Below are positions 58,195-64,000 of a stretch of DNA of 64,000 bases, one piece after another. Numbering within the stretch: the first letter of the stretch is position 1; each line of letters begins with the position of its first letter. A program made the position numbers and the translations under genes. The stretch spans positions 1,240,001 through 1,304,000 of the forward strand of contig NC_060025.1 in NCBI RefSeq assembly GCF_021134715.1. The letters run 5' to 3'. The notes beneath the pieces were generated by a model, which saw only the letters and a program-made list of their open reading frames with translations, did no database searches and had not been told where the DNA came from. This stretch comes from Daphnia pulex. Lineage: Eukaryota; Arthropoda; Branchiopoda; Diplostraca; Daphniidae.

Positions 58195-61100
58195 TCAAAG
58201 AGGAGAAGGAGCCTGAGAGCCACCCGTTTGGCCTTCAACCACTTGATTGACGATTTCATCCACTTGCATCAGTTCACTGTCGACGGCATCGTCGTCTGCT
58301 TGGTCTCCATCGGGTCCTCCGCCAATTCCGGACTCACTGCCTGCCGTCGGTGGCAAGTGATCGGCTTCTTCCAGCTCCTCCCACAACTTTGAAGCGGCCG
58401 CTGCTGCTGAATCCGCCTGGATCGCTTTCAGTTGAGCCTCGTCTTCTTGCTGCTGCTCTTCTTGTTGTTGAGTCAAGTCCTCCGATTGAGGGGGGACGAC
58501 AACGGCCGCAACCGGAATCTGCGGCTGATCTTCTATTACAGCAATTAATGCGGTTGCAGGAGGGACGGAAGTTCCGTCGACCAATGACGAAGCTGTCTGA
58601 GACAAATGAGCCGAATTGACCGCGTCTTCCTCCAATAACTTGCGTTCGTCTTTGCTGATAAAATAAGTGCCACACTGGAGGCCAAGCAACCGGGCCGTCT
58701 CAGGATTCGTCAGCTGGTAAGGCTCGTGTTCTTCTCCATTCCCACCACCGTCGCCGCCGTTACTATGAGGATGCAAGTGGCGGGCAGTCATGCTAGAAAC
58801 CCGGTCAAATAAGGAAGTCACTTCGTTGAGAATCCGCGGGATAAGCGGAGCGCTACTATTGCCTTCGTCTTCCTGTTGCACCCTTAACAACAAATATTCC
58901 CAACTTGACATAGCGGCTGAAAGTCTAGGGCCGGCAACATCCACCACTTCTTCATCCGTGCATACTTCCAAGGCCTAAAATTGAAATTCAGATGATGTCA
59001 AACCGTGTTTTAAAAATCAAGTCAGATCACTTTACCTCCGCAAGGCGGATTTTCCTCTTTTCTGAAAGTACAGCCGGCGAGCGAATCAAAGGAGGTCGGC
59101 CAACCCCTCGGCCTCGTCCCCTTCCTCGACCACGACCGCGTCCGCCTCTCCATCCACCTCTTCCCCTAATAGTGCTGGCAGCAGTTGACGTCCTGACAGT
59201 CCGTTTGACAACTTTCTCCGTTTCAGTAGAGTCTGACTCTTCTTCGGCATCTGGTTCTTCTCTATCATGCTGCCCGTTTTTCTTTTCGATGGCCGATGCC
59301 GAAACAGTTGAACTACGACGGGTTGTCACATTATTACTGTGGTCGGGAAACTGCTCAAAATGTCTCGATAACCTTCAAATAAATATGATAAATCATTCGC
59401 AATTCAACTTTAATAAGGTTCCAGTGTTGGCATACCTGTGGGGAGTTGTATATTCGCGTTTGCAAGTGGCGCAATTGAACGGGGAAGTTGGTATGACGGC
59501 TTTGATAGGTTCTTTGGAATCTTCCGAAGAATCCTCGTTGCTTTCCTCGTTCCCAACCACCACGTTGGGCGACAAATGATCGATACGGTAATCTGAATAG
59601 CCACCATCAGAGTCATCCAAATCCGGCTGGGCAAAATCTAAATGGTGCAGTCGTTTGTAATCCTTGACCATGTGACGGGGAGGTTTAGACACTCGACCAG
59701 ATCGTGTTCGCGGTAGCAGCTTCTTCTTGCCTTCTCGCTCCTCCTGAAAACCAATTGAAATTTGTTATTCAAGTCATTACCAATATCATATGTTAAAATT
59801 TTACCTTAGACATGTCTATGCTGGTGCTGACTGCATCATCTTCCTGCACATCTTCCGAGTCCGATTCTTCTGTGCTTGCGGGCTTGCGCTTTGGAACGAA
59901 GGGTATTGTGCGTCCGGGGGGTCGACCTCGACCTCTTCCACGTCCTCTGACAACTGCCGGAGTTGTAGTCGCTGCCGGTGTTAAGGTGACGGAACTTTTC
60001 ACGGCGATAGGAGTGGTTATCGTACCATGGGTGGTATTGGTGACTGTAGTCGTCACTCCCACTGTTGAAGGTGTTTTCTTCAATTCGCCAGGAGTGACGA
60101 CTCGATAGACGATCCTCGTGTTGGACTTGGCATCGTAGACAACGCGCCGTTTGCCCCCATCGCCTTCTGAGCTGCTGGCGATGGTACCGCTCCCGCCTTT
60201 GCCGTCGCCAGACAGGATCGCTTGTCGGTTTTGTTTTAACACCGAAGCGATGTGTTTTAACTGATCCGGGGTGAGCGGCTGAAGACTACGGAAGCTGTTG
60301 CCTTCTTGGACCAGCTGGATGGGGTTTTCGGTGCTGCCTAAAGGTTTCTTTGGTGGGTTGGAAACGGGCGTCACTGTTAACGAGGCACTCGGAGTCGTGG
60401 TCGACGTGGTACTGAAGAGGGAGGCCAGAAAAGGTTTCGACGAGCTTTTAACGGGAGAGGACATTAAAGAGAAAGAACTGCTATTCGGTAAAGTGTCGGG
60501 ATCGAGTCGTGCAGGACCTGTAGTTTTCCCGCCCGAATTGTTGTTGGCTATTTGTTGCGATGTAGAAATTTTCACGACTTTCGTTTCTTGATGGATAACG
60601 GATGCGGAATTGGCAAGGCTAGTGACGAAACTGCCGGCACTATTCGATAGAGAATTGGGTGGGATAACGATCTTGATCTTCTTCGGGATACCGCCTTCCG
60701 TGAAGGAATGAGCTAGTGGGCTTCCCGTTTGTGCCAAAAGAGCGCTGGCCGTGCTGGCGGGCAGCCTGAGACACAATTTGCGCTTGCCACCCACCATCCT
60801 AGGAACAATCGAAACGTTTGATTGATTTGGCTCATTGGGATTGAATAAAGACTGGATGATGTTAGATAGAACATCATTAGCTGAGCTGTCACCATCGCCA
60901 GCGTCTTCAGCGAGCTGTTGCGAAACCGCATCCAAGGACACCGTCGTCGTGTGCATTTCTTCATCTTCTTTCGGAACTTGCTCTTTCGTTTTTACTTCTG
61001 GGATTTGCGTTTCCATCGGGAGAACGCTCTCATCAGGTACTGATATGGCTTCTGGAACCGGCGTATCAACGTGTGGTTCCAATTCGGCATCCGTTACTGG

Positions 61101-61914
61101 GAAAGGTTCTTGACTTTTAGGTTGAAGCTCTGGGGGAATTTCTGGTTGGATCTCTTCTCCCTGGTTTGTGGTTTCTTGGAGATCTTGCTGCAGTTCAGCT
61201 TGGAGTTCATCTTGCTGCAGTTCATCTTGGAGTTCATCTTGCTGCAGTTCATTTTGCTGCAGTTCATCTTGGAGTTCATCTTGCAGATCATTTTGTAGTT
61301 CAGATTGAAATTCAGCGTGCAGTTGGGATTGAAGATCTGATTGAATTCCAGCCTGCAATTCTTGTTGGAATTCAGACTGTTCAACATTTTCAGCGTTATA
61401 CTCAGTCATGTCTTCTGTTTGCTGCATGTCAGACTCTTGATCCACTTGTTCCGTCATTCCCTCCAACTCTTCTGTGGAAGTAACATGACCTTGCTCATCT
61501 TCTACAGGCTGCTCAACAGGATCCAACTGTATGCCTAATGCTTCTGCATCCTGCCGACTCAGCACCACCTAAATAAAGCTGTGGTTAAACAACTATTATG
61601 TATGGGTTAGATTCAATGAAAATACCGTTTGAGGTTCTCCATGTTCGTTTTGAACTATAGCGATTATGCTGCATGTACCAAAAAAGTAAATATTATGGGT
61701 TGGACACTCGCTATGACTTGATTCAAATGCAATACCTGTCTTCACTGACAGTTCCACTATCCATCAGTTGCTGTAGACTCTGTTCATCTAACACGGTTGT
61801 CGTGTGCACTTGGCCCTCTTCCATTTGCATCGTTTCATCTGTCTCTGCTCCCGGTTCTTGTTCACCGATATTGGTGTTGCTGGTATCCTCTTCCATTTGA
61901 TCTGTCTCCATCAT
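58195..61914 (-). CDS. ZNF839-like nuclear protein with AT-hook-like motifs
   Basis: Six exons (61914-61736, 61668-61626, 61568-59805, 59743-59436, 59372-59036, 58974-58195) give about 1,136 aa. The order is: an acidic N-terminus; a Leu/Gln/Asp/Glu repeat region (LQDELQDELQQNELQQDEL); a conserved block GGKRKLCLRLPAS with IPKKIKIVIPP; a basic RGRGRGRGRPPGR AT-hook-like motif; and the block RTRSGRVSKPPRHMVKDYK. Next is a single zinc finger CATCKREYTTPHRLSRHFEQ split by an intron, a second RGRGRGRGVGRPP motif, and a helical C-terminus with GLQCGTYFISKDERKLLEED. The RSGRVSKPP...MVKDYK block plus one finger points to ZNF839, a poorly studied nuclear factor. DNA binding is inferred from the hooks and finger. 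Confidence 0.82.
61183..61345 (-). repeat. Coding minisatellite (ELQ/DELQ units)
   Basis: Imperfect 12- and 15-base units (GTTCATCTTGGA / GTTCATCTTGCTGCA on the plus strand) encode the DELQ/DELQQ array in the ZNF839-like protein. The periodicity fits a coiled, highly charged helix. Confidence 0.85.
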
Positions 61915-62424
61915 CAGTTCAGTTGTTTTGAAGGAAATCTACTTGGATAAGTTTAGTCATCAACCTCGCGAACCAGAATTTCATTTATCTACGTTTTCAT
62001 TCAGTTCCCGGGTTTTTTTTACGGAAAACTAATACAGAAATATCACACGCCTTCCAGCTCAGACAGCGTCTGTGCATACTGCGTTGCCACGTGTTTTTCA
62101 TGCTTTGCAAAATATATTTCTGATTTTCAATAGACACAAATTCTAAAAATTTTAAATAAACAGTAACCTTTTTGAAATTAAATAAACAAATTCAAATTTT
62201 TTTTCGTAAAAAAATTTGTGTATTTTGTTTTGTTTTGTACATTGCGACACCGTTCTTTCAACTGTCATACGCAATTCGATCGAAATCGACTGACTGACAC
62301 AGGAGTGACAGGACACAGCACCCCATCCCTATGTTTACCATTTAAGTACTATGGCAGTTGTGACAAATAGTTGAATTGCCGCCCATTACTCATTTGGATA
62401 ATTTCACTTCCTGTAATAGTGAAA
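61915..62424. promoter_or_regulatory. Bidirectional promoter region ZNF839-like / TMEM179
   Basis: 510 bases separate divergent start codons. It is TATA-less near both starts and contains short AT-rich runs. Role inferred from position. Confidence 0.35.
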
Positions 62425-63487
62425 ATGAATGTTTTACTGGTCATTCAAATTACTGTTTACATCTTAGCACTAGTCTTAGCCTTGTGTATATCCGTTCCCG
62501 TTATTATTCATCAAAAGGACTTCAAGTACGTTTGGATTACACACACAGATAATTTGTGATTTTTCTGAAAACATTTTGTTTTTCTTTTAATCAGGGGTCA
62601 TTGTTTGCTGTTTTCCAGAGGAACTTGGAGGGAAACTGATGGTTGAACTTAAATAATGTAATTAGCGAAAAATTCAAAACTATAATGATTTTTGTTTTGA
62701 ATTGAATTGCAGGCCAGTTTGTGATCACATGGGCTCCTAATGCTTACTGTGTGTTTGTTATAATATCTGGAGTGATCTCACTTACAGCTTGTTGTATTCA
62801 AATTCACAGACTTGGCCATTTCCTTTATAGAGGGCTTGACAGGTTAGTCTTTTAAAATATGGTCATCATACTTGCAATAAAATACCTCTTTATTATTTAC
62901 AGCTCTTTCTTGTCAGCATTTGTTGATGCTGTTGGCAGTGCCTTTCTCTGTTTTCTTTCTTTAGCATCTGCCATGATTATCACTCTTGGATTTGGCACTT
63001 GGTGCGGAGACATAACCCAACGATTTGAAGAGTAAAGAGTTTGTCTCATAATAACAATAAATATCAACCACATACTTTTATAAAATCACAGATGCAGTTA
63101 TGCTGAAGATGAAAATATCGACCAAGTGGATAATATCAACACCTCTGGATTTTACTTGTTGTTGGGAACTGCACAGGTTTTTTTTCCTTTAATTTTCATT
63201 AAAGAGATGAATAATAATAATCAGTTGATTTTATAGTTTGGAGCTTGGGCCTCCTGGGCATGTTGGGTGGGATTGGCTGTCTGTGCAGTTCTTAAGTTAT
63301 GTCGTTATCACCAACGAGAAAATATTCGAGTCAGCATGGCAAAAGAGCGGTATGTCAATTAATTTTAATCGTGTTCGGAAATTTTTTTATAAAAGAGATG
63401 TTTTTGTTGTTGTTTTCTTTTAGGAGACGTTTGTTGACAGATGGACTTCCACCGCGAAGCTCTAGCGACGAAGCGATGCTCGGTTAA
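62425..63487 (+). CDS. TMEM179: Transmembrane protein 179 (TMEM179) homologue
   Basis: Exons 62425-62525, 62595-62641, 62713-62842, 62903-63031, 63092-63176, 63237-63349 and 63424-63487 join in phase for about 222 aa. Four membrane helices: residues about 2-25 (VLLVIQITVYILALVLAL), a second around YCVFVIISGVISLTACC, a third at CFLSLASAMIITLGFG followed by TWC, and a fourth at QFGAWASWACWVGLAVCAVL. The motifs FKGHCLLF, SSFLSAF, TWCGDIT and QFGAWASW match TMEM179. The C-terminus is cytosolic and Ser/Arg-rich. Function is poorly known (mostly neural expression in vertebrates). AATAAA at 63564-63569. Confidence 0.93.
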
Positions 63488-64000
63488 AAAGTTTATAATT
63501 TGTACATTGTCCGTTTCCTTCGCAAAGCTATGTATTGGCTTATGAATCTTCTTTTTACCTCTCAATAAATGTATCAGAATATATCCCCTTGCAACGTAAA
63601 ACGTAATTAATAATAATACGTGTTGTTATATCATATGCACCGGCTGCACCGCCGATTGTAGAAAAAGCGAAATAAATCACATTAACATCACTTTTTTTTT
63701 CGTAATAATACCTTTGATTCTTTCCCTCTACAAATGATGTCCGCCCAACCAACAGTTCATTATGACTTAATTTTTTCCTGATCACGTGAAGCTTGATATA
63801 TCGTGAACGAAATAATTATTTTTTATTTTTCCGTGAAAAGCGACGTGAAAGTCATACCGAAATCGATTATAATCTTCTATATCGATAGTGGATGGTATCG
63901 ATTATAACTGCTTAGGTTAAGCAACTTTTAACACAAGGAGGCGTAGAGGAGTTTGCTGTTCGTCATATTCAGAGAAAAAAGGGGCTGCTGTCCGTCGTTA
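63488..64000. other. 3' flank of TMEM179 and promoter of an off-window gene
   Basis: No coding exon is visible before the right edge. The DRE-like cluster at 63862-63905 suggests a promoter, probably for a gene to the right. Confidence 0.4.
63862..63905. promoter_or_regulatory. Cluster of ATCGAT/TATCGATA (DRE-like) sites
   Basis: ATCGAT at 63862-63867, a perfect TATCGATA at 63880-63887 and TATCGATT at about 63896. DREF binds TATCGATA in arthropod housekeeping and replication gene promoters. Three sites in under 50 bases are unlikely by chance. Confidence 0.6.

Noticed and set aside
58350-59579. Long plus-strand frames antisense to the ZNF839-like gene
   Set aside because: They are antisense shadows of GC-rich coding exons. 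The minus strand has consistent exon phases and known motifs.

Overview
The window looks like nuclear DNA of a small-genome arthropod, most likely a branchiopod crustacean such as Daphnia. That is an inference from very short introns (mostly 55-90 bp), dense genes on both strands, lineage-expanded families (tyrosine/proline-rich secreted proteins, FLYWCH-type zinc fingers, LRR proteins) and clear animal orthologues. Gene models were built by hand by joining open frames at GT/AG sites and checking phase. Splice positions may be off by a base or so, and UTRs are mostly not resolved.

Layout. 1-553 is the 3' end of a cytochrome P450. 1.5-7.1 kb holds four small secreted tyrosine/proline-rich proteins, three of them one family with YSAP repeats and TATA promoters. 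8.2-8.8 kb is an orphan single-exon gene. 10.0-13.8 kb is a tandem pair of RNase HI-fold genes: the first keeps the catalytic D-E-D-D set, the second has lost three of the four. 15.8-16.9 kb is a BTB protein gene. 18.3-20.5 kb has a FLYWCH-type zinc-finger gene behind a decayed partial copy of itself. 20.5-29.3 kb is gene-poor, with two TIR elements (one TTAA-flanked, piggyBac-like), a local duplication and possible non-coding exons. 29.9-41.0 kb has two paralogous LRR genes on the minus strand flanking an intact GMC oxidoreductase gene, plus a Gypsy-like fossil.

41.9-63.5 kb is a dense housekeeping block: VPS4, an ATP synthase OSCP gene whose frame is interrupted, an uncharacterised gene, a single-pass membrane protein, TRAPPC11, a TBC1D10-type Rab GAP, SNAP29, a ZNF839-like nuclear protein and TMEM179. 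Four of these (VPS4, TRAPPC11, TBC1D10, SNAP29) act in membrane traffic and lie within 15 kb. Several pairs are head-to-head over short intergenic gaps.

Most notable points: the RNase H enzyme/pseudoenzyme pair; the OSCP and neighbouring frames that break only inside a segment bounded by nearly identical inverted arms (43.86 and 46.28 kb); the YSAP secreted cluster; and the 27.4-28.7 kb duplication that preserves a tiny exon-borne peptide.
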